Below are positions 54,701-64,000 of a DNA stretch of 64,000 bases, piece by piece. Origin of the DNA: Mesostigma viride (Eukaryota > Streptophyta > Mesostigmatophyceae > Mesostigmatales > Mesostigmataceae); contig RPFO01000080.1 in the NCBI GenBank assembly GCA_009746045.1, positions 10,820,923-10,884,922 on the forward strand, given 5' to 3'. The position numbers and the translations under genes are program-made. Numbering within the stretch: the stretch's first letter is position 1; every line of letters begins with the position of its first letter. Under the pieces are notes generated by a model. The model was not told the origin of the DNA and searched no databases. It saw nothing but the letters and a program-made list of their open reading frames with translations.

Positions 54701-56593
54701 ACTATTGGCTCTACGAGGACATGGACGTGCTTCATACCACCTGTGTACCAGTGGCCGCCCCGGGGACCGCCTATGGCGTGGAGCCACGGTCTCCCCGGGC
54801 CCGCCACCTGTTTCATCTTGGGCACACCACCATGGATGACTTGTCACCCCTCCTGGATGAGTCGGCTCGGCAGAGCGCCCACGAGGACGTGGACACCCCC
54901 GGGGAGGGGGAGGGGTCGCATACGCGCGTGCCCCTCAGTCATGTGGTGCCGCCCCAGGGAATTTTTCAGCTTCAGCCGCTCGGCCCACCCACAGTCTTCT
55001 CAGAATTCGTCAACCAGGCGAGTACGGATGCGGAGGACTTGGCCGCGGACGCGTTCACAGTTACGTCGGACCTAGAGACGATGATCAGTCGTTTCACGGT
55101 CACGGAGGAAGCGGCGCTTGAGGCCATCAGGGCACATCCGCCAGCAGATGGGCGCCTTCCCTTGCAAGTTCCAGGATGGGCGCCTGTTCGTGGGTGTCCA
55201 GCCGGAGGAATGGCGGCTGTACGTCCCTGAGCTATGTAGAGCCGCCTTGCTCCACGAGCTCCATGACTCCCTCCTAGGCGGACATCAAGGAAGCCACCGC
55301 CGGCTCCTTCCCCGGGCCCGCAAGCATTTCTACTGGCCAGGGATGAAGGAGTATATCGAGACGTATGTGCGCCAGTGCCCCTCGTGCCAGATCATGAAGT
55401 CCAGGAACACGGGCTCCCAAGCCGTCCCTAAGACGTTGCCTGATCTGATGGGTCCGTGGGATTCCATCATGATGGACTTCATCGGCCCGTTCAAGAAGAC
55501 GAAGAGCGGCAACAGCATGGTCTTGGTGTTCGTGGACCGCCTGACGCGTATGTGTCGCCTGGTCCCGTGTCCGGCCGACCTCACGGCGGAAGAGTGCGCC
55601 AAGATATACCTTACGCACGTGTTCCGGTTCCACGGGCTCAGCCGACAGTTCATCTCTGACCGCGACAAGCTCTTCACGGCCAAATTCTGGCAGGAGTTTT
55701 TCGAACGGCTGGGCACCAAGGTGTCGCTGGGCACGGCCTACCACAGCTCGTCGTCGCATCTGGTGGAGCGGCTGAACCGCACAGTGCAGCAAGAGACCAT
55801 GCGACACTACACCGATGCGGTGGGCAGCAATTGGGAGGAACTTCTGGGTTTGGTGGAGTTCTCCTTGAACAATGCCCCCCAGGCCGCCCATGGATTTACC
55901 CCCTTTTTCCTCAACTCCGGCCGACACCCTCTCACGCCGCCCGAATTGCTTATGAGCCCCGGACTTGGAGAGGATCAGGTCAAGCTGGACACCCTTCAGG
56001 GGGTCGATCGGCTGCTGCAGTGGATGCGACAGGCGCATAACAGCGCAGTCCAGGGCTACCGCGCAGCGACAGAGCGGTATCTGGAGAGGACAGCCGGCAA
56101 GCGGGATAACCGGACGCCGTCCATCGAGGTGGGCGATTGGGTCCTGGTGGAGGGCCCGCAGATCGGACGATTTTCACACAAGGTGGAGAAGGAGCTGAAG
56201 ACTAAGCTTCGTCCCATGTTCCTGGGTCCCTACAAGGTCCTCACCAAGTTCGACGATGTCATGTTCCAGGTGGACATCCCAGTGTCATGGAACCTCACGT
56301 CCAACCGTTTCCATCGTGACCAGCTCAAGTTGTATCACCAGAACACCATCCAGGGCCGGGTCAATCCCCCGGGCCCGCTGGAGTTCAATCCGGACTCGGG
56401 GGAACAGGAGGATGAGGTGGCAGCGATCGTGGGACACCGGGATGTCAAACGGGGACGAGGGGTCCAGGGACAATACCGGGTGCGATGGCGATTCGCGCAG
56501 CATGAGTCTGAGGACTCCTGGCGCACCGCTACTGAGTTAGCTGGGTGCGCCCGCTTACTAGAAGCGTACAAGAAGACGCACCAGTTGCGTTAG
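54701..56593 (+). pseudogene. Chromovirus integrase with C-terminal chromodomain
   Basis: The main frame is 55118-56593 (491 codons), preceded by a linker in another frame (54701-55140). Zinc domain HELHDSLLGGHQGSH ... CPSC (His-His-Cys-Cys). Catalytic core: Asp in MMDFIGPF, Asp in FISDRDKLF, Glu in HLVERLNRTV. GPY-type module LRPMFLGPYKVL. C-terminal chromodomain (EVAAIVGHRDVKRG ... YRVRWRFAQHESEDSW), which usually steers integration to particular chromatin. The frame is open to its TAG. Confidence 0.93.
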
Positions 56594-59294
56594 CAGACCA
56601 CATACGGTACAGCGGTGTAGGGTGAAAGTGGTGACAGTGTGAGCTGGGTACCAGGCACACGCCGACTAATGCCCTGGTATCTTGTGTGTGGGCTGTGCAG
56701 GGGGACGCCGCGGAGGCGCTTCCCAGGGGCCCGACTTCCTTCAGCGCCGCGGAGGCAGCAGATGCGGAAATCCGGGAAGCAGACGGGGAGTCCAGCGAAG
56801 AAGATCTGGTTGACATGGACATGCCAGACCAACCTGAGGTCCCTCAACCAGAAAGGGATGCGAGGACTCAGACAGCTCGCGGAGAGCCTGCAGTCCGAGA
56901 GGGTGCCTTAGTAGGGGCCGGAGGGTCGGGAGGTGGTGGCTGGCAGACGGGGCCTTCATCCGGTCGCGAACACCGGCAAGATACGTCATCCAGGCCCGGA
57001 GCACCGGACGCGCGCATGATGCAGCTAGTGAAGGAGCTGAACGAGGAGACATTTAATCCCCGAGTGTTTTGCGCGACTATGGTCGGGAGCGTGAAGCCTT
57101 GTTGGAACGACGACGTCGGCGCCGTAACCGGATGCCTTTGGATCTCCGCGCCGATTCCATTCTGGCGCGGGTTGGCCCCGGGCAGTTGGAAAATTTTCGA
57201 TGGTTCGTGCGGAGGAATGTGGGGTTCAAGGTCGAGACCCGCACCGCAGAGCGCGACGGCGTGGTGGTCGGCACGGCTTGGGATACCCATGAGCGGGAGT
57301 GCCTTTAATTGTCACGCGTGCGTGAACACGCTGGATGCGGGCCTGGTATTTCCACGGCTTTTGCTCCTTCTAGTTCCACCAGCGTTGCGGAACCTGCTGG
57401 GGAACCACTTTCCCAGGTACCTTCCGCCGGAGGGGGAGTTGCGGGGCGAAAAGTGCCTACGTGCGGGGCAGTATTCGCTATATACGACAGGCCCTGCATG
57501 GATCGCATCGTGACTATGGATGACGAAGACCAGGACGATGGGAGTGAGGGCTACGATTCTGATTCCGATGACCACCCCTCACGCCCTCCCCCTCGTTCTC
57601 CTCCGCGGGATCCACCGTCTCGGGGCACCTTGGAGGGCGGCGCAGGATCCCGTCCTGTGGCGCGTTATGAGGCGCCTCCGCCGGCGACAGGCTGGGGGCG
57701 ACCCCCCGGGCGTGAGTCGCGGAATCTTCCGAGGGCCACAGGATGGGGCGGGGGCAGTCAATCAGCTCCTCGGCGTGCTCCGGAACGACCTGTACGTCGT
57801 CGTTCGCCCTCACCGCCCTCGCGTTCGCGTTCCCGCTCGGACTCGGGGACCGAGGTACGAACCGCTCGCCGAGCGTCTCCGCCACCTCGTCGCCCGGATG
57901 ATCGTCACTGGGATCGCACGTGGGGGGCCGCGCTGGAGTTGGAGCGGGAGGCCCGGCGACCGCGGCAGGATACGACGGAGACCACTGTGGCTAGGACAGA
58001 ACAGCCGGCCAGGGGTGGGCCCTCTGATGCGGTCCCCGTGGGTCCACCGCCGGAGGTGGGACAACAGGAGCCTACCTTCCTTGTCTCCTTGGAGTCCCGT
58101 CCCCTGCCGGAAGTGGAGTTAGTGGACCCACAGGAGCCTACCTTCCTGCATGGTCTCCTTGGACCCCCGTCCCCGGCCTGACCGAGCCGGATCGTCATTC
58201 AGTCACGTCCCGCGGAGGGACCCAGCAGACCCACCACGTCGGCTCGACACTCGCACCGTTCTGCGGAGGAACCGTGCCTACAGACCACGGCTGAGACGCC
58301 ACCTCGGGTCGCGGAAGGTCCCAGGGAGATGGGCATTCAGGTGTCGGTGGAGTCCGTGGCCCACCTTGAGGCGCTCGTGGCAGCGGTGCAATCGGGACAC
58401 GACCTGATACAGCGTATGTTGGTCCAGCACGGTCGCCAAGACAAGGCGATCATTCCGCCGCCACGTCAGTGGGCTATGATGCAGCTTCCAGGGCTCCGGG
58501 GTCTTCACACGAGGAGTGGTCAATGGGGGTTTTCATACGTACGGGTGGTACCGGGCAAGGTGGTAAGGTACGGTGGGCCAGGGCCCCGTACGGAGAAGCT
58601 GTGTGTGGTGTTAGAGGGACCTTCGTCTCTCCAGGCCCCTCCTGGCATGCATCTGCCCGCTCCTTTGTTTGGTGTTTCAAGCGGGTCCCTGGTGCGCGGT
58701 GGATCGCGGTGCCTACTGGGAACAGGTAGAAATCACCTTCTTCCCTCAGGTTCCACTGCCCCTACCGCAACCCGCCGATCCTCGTCTTCCCCTGGCGGTG
58801 GGGCATACTGTGCGGTTTGGTTCTGAAGACTGGTGGGATTGGCGATATCATGTGGATGGGGTGGGACACGTGGTGCATGGCGCCTCCCAAGGTGGCCTCA
58901 ACGGAGGGGCGTGCCTTTCTGGACCGGCCGGGTGGTGCCCGATTTTGCAGGGGCTCAGAGGGCGACAATCAACGATGATCACGTGCGCACGGAGGTTTTT
59001 ATGATGGGGGTGCACTTCGTTCGCGAGCACCGCTGTGGGGTGGTGGATCGGTCGGCATTGACTCTTCTATTTACCCACCCCCAGTACCTCGCCGGGTTCC
59101 TGTCAATGTGGCCCCGAGGTACGTGGGTGGAGCTTTCCAGGTTGGGCCGGCAGAAGGTGTCTCCCTACCAGGTGGCCTTTGAGTGTGATCTGTGCTCGCA
59201 CCCCGGGACCATGATCCGGCAAATGACTCACGCGGGGCGTCGGGCTCTCACTGAGGCCCAGCAGCAGCGGCGTGCCACCAGCGGCGGACGCTAG
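56594..59294 (+). pseudogene. Extra coding-like region after chromovirus integrase
   Basis: Four overlapping frames in series (about 56686-57070, 57069-57308, 57309-58181, 58329-59294) give one long protein-like reading if frameshifts are allowed. Features: an acidic start (ESSEEDLVDMDMPDQPE), a basic helix (REREALLERRRRRRNR), an acidic patch, an Arg/Ser stretch (RRRSPSPPSRSRSRSDSG), then a C-terminal part ending TEAQQQRRATSGGR. No transmembrane segment or envelope-type signal is seen. It might be a displaced gag-like gene or an additional ORF; I do not recognise it. Confidence 0.55.
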
Positions 59295-59523
59295 AGTGGT
59301 TATGAAAGTTTTTGTGACGGATAGCGGAATGATCCAGTCACCAGAGTCCTTGCTACTACGTTAGGGTTGGTCATGTGTATCAACCTAGCTCTAGACGGGA
59401 ACTGGTATTACTGACCTGCGGGTGAACCGGGGTTGGGACATAGTACTCTAATAGTAGCGTTGCTTACTTGTTCTATCTTTGTACGGTAGGGACTACCGAC
59501 CCCCGTGCATGGGGGGGGAGGAG

Positions 59524-60116
59524 TGTTACGTCCCGGCCCTTTTGGTCGGACGTAACAATGGAATAAATTACTAAGGCCGTTTGGTCTGTTGTAATAATAA
59601 TGGGTTTTAGTAGGGATATTGGCTATTGTGTGACTTGGACTAGTTATTTTGGTCCTAGGTTGACCTTTTAGGGGCCGGTGCCGTGGCGCCGCGCCAATTC
59701 TGGGTCCGTCTGTAGTTCTATGCGTGGATCCTGTAGTTGAGGGTCGATGTCGGCCCGGATCCTACGTGGAATGATTGACTTGGAGTGTTCTAGAGGAATT
59801 GGCGTTGTATCTGCGCCGCAACCGACCTAGGTTAAATTAGTCCGAGGACGAGAGTCTCGTCCTCTTGGTTTGATGATTGTTAAGTGCGAAAACGCCTTCA
59901 CATTGAGCCTGGGGCAATTATCCATTTGTAATTGGTATTGCTAGCCAAAAGTGTGTACAATTAGCTTGGCATCAAGCCGTGATGCCAGATATCTCACGAC
60001 TCACGTCGTGAAGCGCAATCTACATAAAGCCACCTTGAATTATTCCTTATTCCGGCAAGGAGGATCTTAATTCGCTACGTAGCTCAGGCTAGGTGTGTCT
60101 GGGCTGGGACGTAACA
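59524..60116 (+). repeat. Chromovirus 3' LTR
   Basis: 593 bp, preceded by a polypurine tract GGGGGGGGAGGAG. It differs from the 5' LTR by scattered substitutions and small indels (for example AGCCGGACG against GGTCGGACG), so this pair is older or came from different copies. Confidence 0.93.
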
Positions 60117-60865
60117 CGGTCCCCGCGTGTGCTAGTGGCCACTTTTTCGGCCACTGAGGGCCATTCACACCACACGCTAACCGTTATCGTGGGATATGCA
60201 CCACATGCGGGTCGAGCTCAGGCGGAACGTGAGGCCTTCTTCGACGCCCTCAAGGAGGGAGAGGCCAACATCCCAGCTCGGCACTTCCTGGTTATGCTGC
60301 TCGACGCCAACGCCACGCTGCCGGTTGGCGCTGGGGGCGCTCAGTGTTCCCCACCCAACACGACAGCCAACGGTAACACGTTGTCGATGCTCGCGTCCTG
60401 CAAGATTCTGTCAGCATGGTGGAATCTGATCATCGTCTCGTGCTCGCTCGCATCAGATTGCGGTTTCCTGGGGTGAAACCGTCGCGACAGCTGGCACCTC
60501 AGCCAGATCTGAAGGTGCTCCGGATTGTGCTGAAGGATGCCAACAAGATGTCAGCAGCAGAGCAGGCCGCTATGTCGCACAGGGATGATTTCCTGGCCGT
60601 ATTCGACGCTCGGGGCAGCCGACAGCAGTTACACGCCATTCCGCCGCCTGGGGATATTTCAGTGATCCTCCGTGGTGTCGCCGCCAAGTATCGCCTGGCT
60701 GCCCGCACCCTCCCCACCTTGCCTCCGCGCCGGCAGCTTGCTGTCCACCGTCACGCACCGACAGTGGTCGCCGCCAGGCAGATGCTCCGCCGCAACAGAG
60801 ATCCGATCGCCAAACCTGGGGCCTGGGCTGCAAGCAGCTCTGAGGGCCGCCTACGAGCAGGCTGA
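60117..60865 (+). pseudogene. LINE apurinic-type endonuclease, C-terminal part
   Basis: Frame one contains VIVGYAPHAGRAQAEREAFFDAL and HFLVMLLDANATLPVG (strand with catalytic Asp-x-Asn). Frame two, from 60416, contains ESDHRLVLARIRLRF, the conserved SDH box of exonuclease-endonuclease-phosphatase enzymes. A frameshift lies between them. Target nicking is the family role. Confidence 0.85.
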
Positions 60866-61196
60866 GAAGGCAGATGCTCAGCAGATGGCCGGTCATGGAC
60901 CTGCGCAGCTGCCAGCAGAAGCATGACGGCAAGGGGGCCTGGTTCTGGTACAAGCGCCTCGGGCACCCGGACGGCCTCGGCCGGCCCCACCGCCACGACG
61001 TCCCCGGCGCCCCAGCCAAGCGGCTTCGTACCTGGGCCACGGCCACGGCCGAGGTCGTGGGGACAGCTGCGCCGCCCCCACGTACCCCTGCTCCCAGCCG
61101 CCGCCGCCCGCCCGGCCGCCCTGGCCGGCCCCGCTGGGCCCCCTGCCCCGCCTAGGTCAGCGGCGGACTACCTAGTCCCCCCGCTGGTCGGCCCAC
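60866..61196 (+). pseudogene. LINE linker region between endonuclease and RT
   Basis: GC-rich, open in several frames, Pro/Arg-rich where read. No domain is seen. Confidence 0.5.
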
Positions 61197-62867
61197 TTGG
61201 CGACCCGTCTGACATGCCTCCTTTCACCTCAGACTCGCGAGGTCACGCCGGAGGCGGTCCAGCGCCTGCGTTATGACGCAGCCACCGGCTCTGACGAGAT
61301 TCCGGCCGCAGTTGTAAAACTTGCAGCCGAATTCGAGGACACAGGTGTTATGCTGCTCTTCCGGGACATCTGCAACCGCCTTCTGCTGTCGTCGCAACCA
61401 CCTCCAGCGGCCTGGCAACACAGTTTTCGGACGATGCTGTACAAGAACAAGGGGTCGCCTGCCGACCCCGGCAACTACAGAGGGGTGTGCATTCAAAGTG
61501 CCCCCCTCAAGCTTCTTATGCGGCTCATCCTGAACCGCCTGCGCAAAGCCCTGGACGGTCACCTCAGCGAGACTCAGCACGGCTTCCGTTCAGGTTGCAA
61601 CACAGTACAGGCGCTCTTCGCTACTCGCCGACTGGTGGAGGAACTGCAACGCCTTCAGCCTGGCGAGTCCCCTTTGCACCTTGTGCTGATGGACTTCATC
61701 AAAGCCTTCGATTCGGTTTTCTGGCCTGCGCTTCAATGGGACATCCTCGAGTTGTTCCGGATCCCCCGCCCCCTGATTGCTGTCATCCGCAACCTGTATG
61801 AAGGGTCCACCACTTCGGTGCGCACTTCTTACGGGACCACGCCCCCATGCCCTTTACAGAAGGGTGTGTGGCAGGGCTGCGTGCTGTCGCCCTACCTGTT
61901 CATTATTGTTGTCGAATACGTAATGATTCAGGCGCGCAAGCGATTTGCCCGCATCGTGGGCAGGGAACCAGGCGTGCAGGTTGCTAACAAATTCTGGCAT
62001 GGCGGTGCGGACACGGAGATTCGGCTGGCAGACATCATCTACGCAGACGACACCACCCTCTTCGAGGACACTGAGCACGTGCAGACATGGCTTGACTGCC
62101 TGGCTCTCGAGGCCCGTGCAGTGGGGCTTGAGGTCAGCAAGAAGACAGAGGCCCTGGCGGGTGGGCTCACCAACTCACCGCCGCCCCTCTATCTCCTAGA
62201 CGGCTCTTGAGTCCTGTATCGGGATCGCGTTAAGCTGCTGGGCAGCCTGCTCCCCAGCTGCGAGGTTGATGTGGACCATCACATCTCCCTCGCCTGGCAC
62301 GCTTTACGCCAGTACCGGGCCCTGTGGCGCAAGCCCCTGGGCAAGATCGAGAAACAGGACCTGTTCAAGGTCCTCGTCCTTCCTGTTCTCACGTATGGGG
62401 CCGAGACGTGGACCCTCACCGCCGACCTGGCCCGCAAGCTGGACGGCGCGGTCACCAGCATGCTGCGCTCCATTTTCAGAGTAGGATATGCTGCTCATGT
62501 CCGCAATGAGGACCTGTACCAGGGCATGCCCTATATCACCAGCACCATTAAGCAACGACGCCTGCAGCTAGTAGGGCACCTAGCTCGCACCAACCAGGTA
62601 GACACCTCACGTGGCCCCCCCGCAGGACTGCGACCAGCCCAGCCTGGCCGGCACCTCCTGACGTGGGCTGGGCCCAGTGATGTTAGACGCCGCAAGGCCC
62701 GCACCTACAAAGAACAGCTAGTAGAGGACATGGGGGGCCTAGGCCTCTCTGTGATTTGGAAGAAGATGATGGACAAGGCCAAGTGGGCCCAGGTCATAGA
62801 GGACAACGAGCCCCCCCCAGTGGGGAAGCGCCCGCGTGTGGAATCCCGTGGGAGGCACGCCAGATAG
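61197..62867 (+). pseudogene. LINE reverse transcriptase and C-terminal domain (one in-frame stop)
   Basis: Continuous in one frame except for a TGA at 62208-62210. RT motifs: NYRGVCIQSAPLKLLMRLIL, HGFRSGCNTVQAL, VLMDFIKAFDSV (motif A), KGVWQGCVLSPYLF (motif B), IIYADDTTLF (catalytic YADD). Past the stop, the C-terminal region (VLTYGAETWTL, RRLQLVGHLART) reads to TAG at 62867. So only one base change interrupts this part; with the lost 5' end the element is nonetheless dead. Confidence 0.92.
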
Positions 62868-63108
62868 CTCCCCTAGGGCAGCGTGCGGCTGCCTAGATAG
62901 ATGTTGTATTTAGAATGCTGTTAGATAGATGTAGTAATAATGTAGCAGATGTAGATAGAGTAGACCGGTAGGACTGTTTGCACCCATCCATCCATCCATC
63001 CATCCATCCATCCATCCATCCATCCATCCATCCATCCATCCATCGGGGTTAATGCTCCGTGACTCCCCAACGGGAGCACGAGTCTAATTAATTAATTAAT
63101 TAATTAAT

Positions 63109-63606
63109 GGCACCTTGTGGTCATCAGCTTGCGCCTTAATTAGCCGATGTCTTGAGCCCACCTCACATTTGTAGCATAAGCTATGCGTCAGCCTACCTAT
63201 GGTATTGCACTGGTTGTATTGCACCCACAGTGTTGCGCCCCGGCATGATGCCGGCACCATGCCGTGGAGAGAGCGCTCTGTGGCCTGCCCACTTGCGGCA
63301 GTGAGAGAAGCTAGGGCGCCCTCCCTCCTTCTCGCTGTGTATATAGGGTTTAAGGTTCCTTTACTCTGTATTGGCTTATTAATTAATTAATTGATCCAAG
63401 GATCACGCCAGCTGCACAAGGTACAACTAACTAACTACATCACAAAACTACGACACGGAGCAACATCGCTGCCGGCCCACCATGCAGGCCTGGGAGGGAT
63501 CTAGACCGCGTGTCACGACAAAGTCGGCCCGGGTGCGGCGGATCGAATAACACATCAGCCACGGTGCGAGTGAGGGCGCGCGAGTGACAGGCGCTGCCGC
63601 TAGGCG
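63109..63606. other. No supported gene; second (TTAA)n run
   Basis: Another TTAATTAATTAATTGA run at 63378-63394 may be the tail of a further LINE copy. Nothing else is recognised. Confidence 0.45.
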
Positions 63607-64000
63607 CTAATACGAGGACCACGTGCGGGCAGACCACGGGGCGGTCTGACCCTCGAGGTCGAGGCGGTCTTCACGGCGCTGGCAGCACTCGTGGAAAAAC
63701 TCCGCTGTCTTGGGGCCCATGGCCCCGAACTCCTCAAGGACAAAGGGGATGACCCGGTGGGGCCCCACATTGCCGTAGGAGGCAAACTTGTCGCGCTCAG
63801 CCACAGTGGCAGCAGCGCCAGCATCCACAGCCGCCCGGAGAATGTGGCGACCGGGGAGCGGCCGAGCCACGGAGACATGGATGAGCAGGTGGCAACCCTG
63901 CCCGTCGTAGTCAAGCACGGTAATGTCGGGGCGTTGGTTGGGTGAGTAGAGGGCGGCCCCATCCGCGTCCTCGCACTTGATGGTGGAGTGGGGAAAGACC
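63607..64000 (-). pseudogene. PD-(D/E)XK-like C-terminal fragment of a retroelement protein
   Basis: The frame is open from the right edge down to TAG at 63607. It shows NQRPDITVLDYDGQGCHLLIHVSV, with PD and a beta-strand, but His where the second acid (usually IDV) is expected; then AERDKFASY (candidate Lys) and IPFVLEEFGAMGPKTAEFF. This pattern (PD ... strand ... GxAAxxAExxK-Y ... F/G) resembles the C-terminal endonuclease-like region that follows RT in some algal non-LTR elements. Family call is from pattern memory. The rest lies outside the window. Confidence 0.5.

Larger units (their letters stand above)
51155..60116 (+). mobile_element. Ty3/gypsy chromovirus, internally deleted and interrupted
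   Basis: LTRs at 51155-51750 and 59524-60116. The interior holds the RT C-terminus, RNase H, integrase with chromodomain, then about 2.7 kb of extra coding-like sequence. Gag, protease and the RT N-terminus are missing between 51750 and 51950. Element Z is inserted at 52413-54172. Flanks do not match (GTGAG on the left, CGGTC on the right), so there is no target duplication; left is element Y and right is a LINE. Multiple frameshifts. Not active. Confidence 0.92.
60117..63108 (+). mobile_element. LINE (non-LTR retrotransposon), 5' truncated
   Basis: Order: endonuclease remnant, RT, C-terminal domain, 3' untranslated region with (CATC)n at 62982-63044, and an (AATT)n tail at 63085-63108. There is no poly(A); a microsatellite tail is typical of RTE- or CR1-like clades, but I cannot place it. 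The 5' part is cut at the chromovirus LTR (60117). Its 3' end is the near twin of the minus-strand copy at 23034-23733. Confidence 0.9.

Noticed and set aside
56594-59294. Envelope gene
   Set aside because: No signal peptide, transmembrane segment or cysteine pattern typical of envelope proteins is visible.

Overview
This window is eukaryotic nuclear DNA. It carries LTR retrotransposons of Copia and Ty3/gypsy chromovirus type, a LINE, cut-and-paste DNA elements, microsatellites, a satellite array and a cysteine-type leucine-rich-repeat gene. There are no bacterial operons, and no rRNA or convincing tRNA genes. A green-lineage alga seems the best guess (GC-rich host gene, F-box/LRR family, mix of retroelements), but that is inference and the sequence alone does not fix it.

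Left part (1-28 kb). Bases 1-6896 are a satellite of about 0.7 kb units rich in short odd-centred palindromes, with a detached copy at 10.15-11.12 kb. Two AGCC microsatellites lie in a 0.56 kb duplication at 8.1-9.2 kb. Two related non-autonomous elements with TTAA target duplications lie at 13.1-15.0 and 24.8-27.0 kb. A probable F-box/LRR gene (18.3-21.7 kb) has a 32-bp minisatellite at its 5' side, several apparent frameshifts and an AT-rich element with terminal inverted repeats inside it. A 5'-truncated LINE lies at 23.0-23.7 kb.

Central part (28-51 kb) is a nest. A minus-strand Copia-like element (RT-RNase H at 28.0-29.4; protease-like and RT N-terminus at 42.4-43.5; integrase at 46.6-47.5; gag at 47.7-48.2 kb) is split twice: by a 3.1 kb gag-only LTR element (43515-46603, 5-bp duplication CCCTT) and by a 13.0 kb DNA element, here called X (29418-42395, 30-bp terminal inverted repeats, 3-bp duplication CTT). 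X encodes a putative DDE-type transposase of a family I associate with DUF7869, a divergently transcribed PHD-finger protein, and a 712-aa protein with a Tudor-like module. A second partial element, Y (about 48.8-51.15 kb), has a homologous PHD gene and a homologous transposase N-terminus, again divergent and again separated by a large palindromic block of unrelated sequence. This shared plan is the most interesting signal here and may be a poorly described transposon superfamily.

Right part (51-64 kb). A chromovirus with 0.6 kb LTRs (51155-60116) has lost gag, protease and the RT N-terminus, carries a 1.76 kb insertion (Z) between RT and RNase H, and has about 2.7 kb of extra coding-like sequence after its chromodomain integrase. 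It abuts a LINE (60117-63108) with endonuclease and reverse transcriptase remnants, a (CATC)n stretch and an (AATT)n tail. A PD-(D/E)XK-like retroelement fragment runs off the right edge. Nearly every mobile gene is broken by indels or insertions; X is the most complete.
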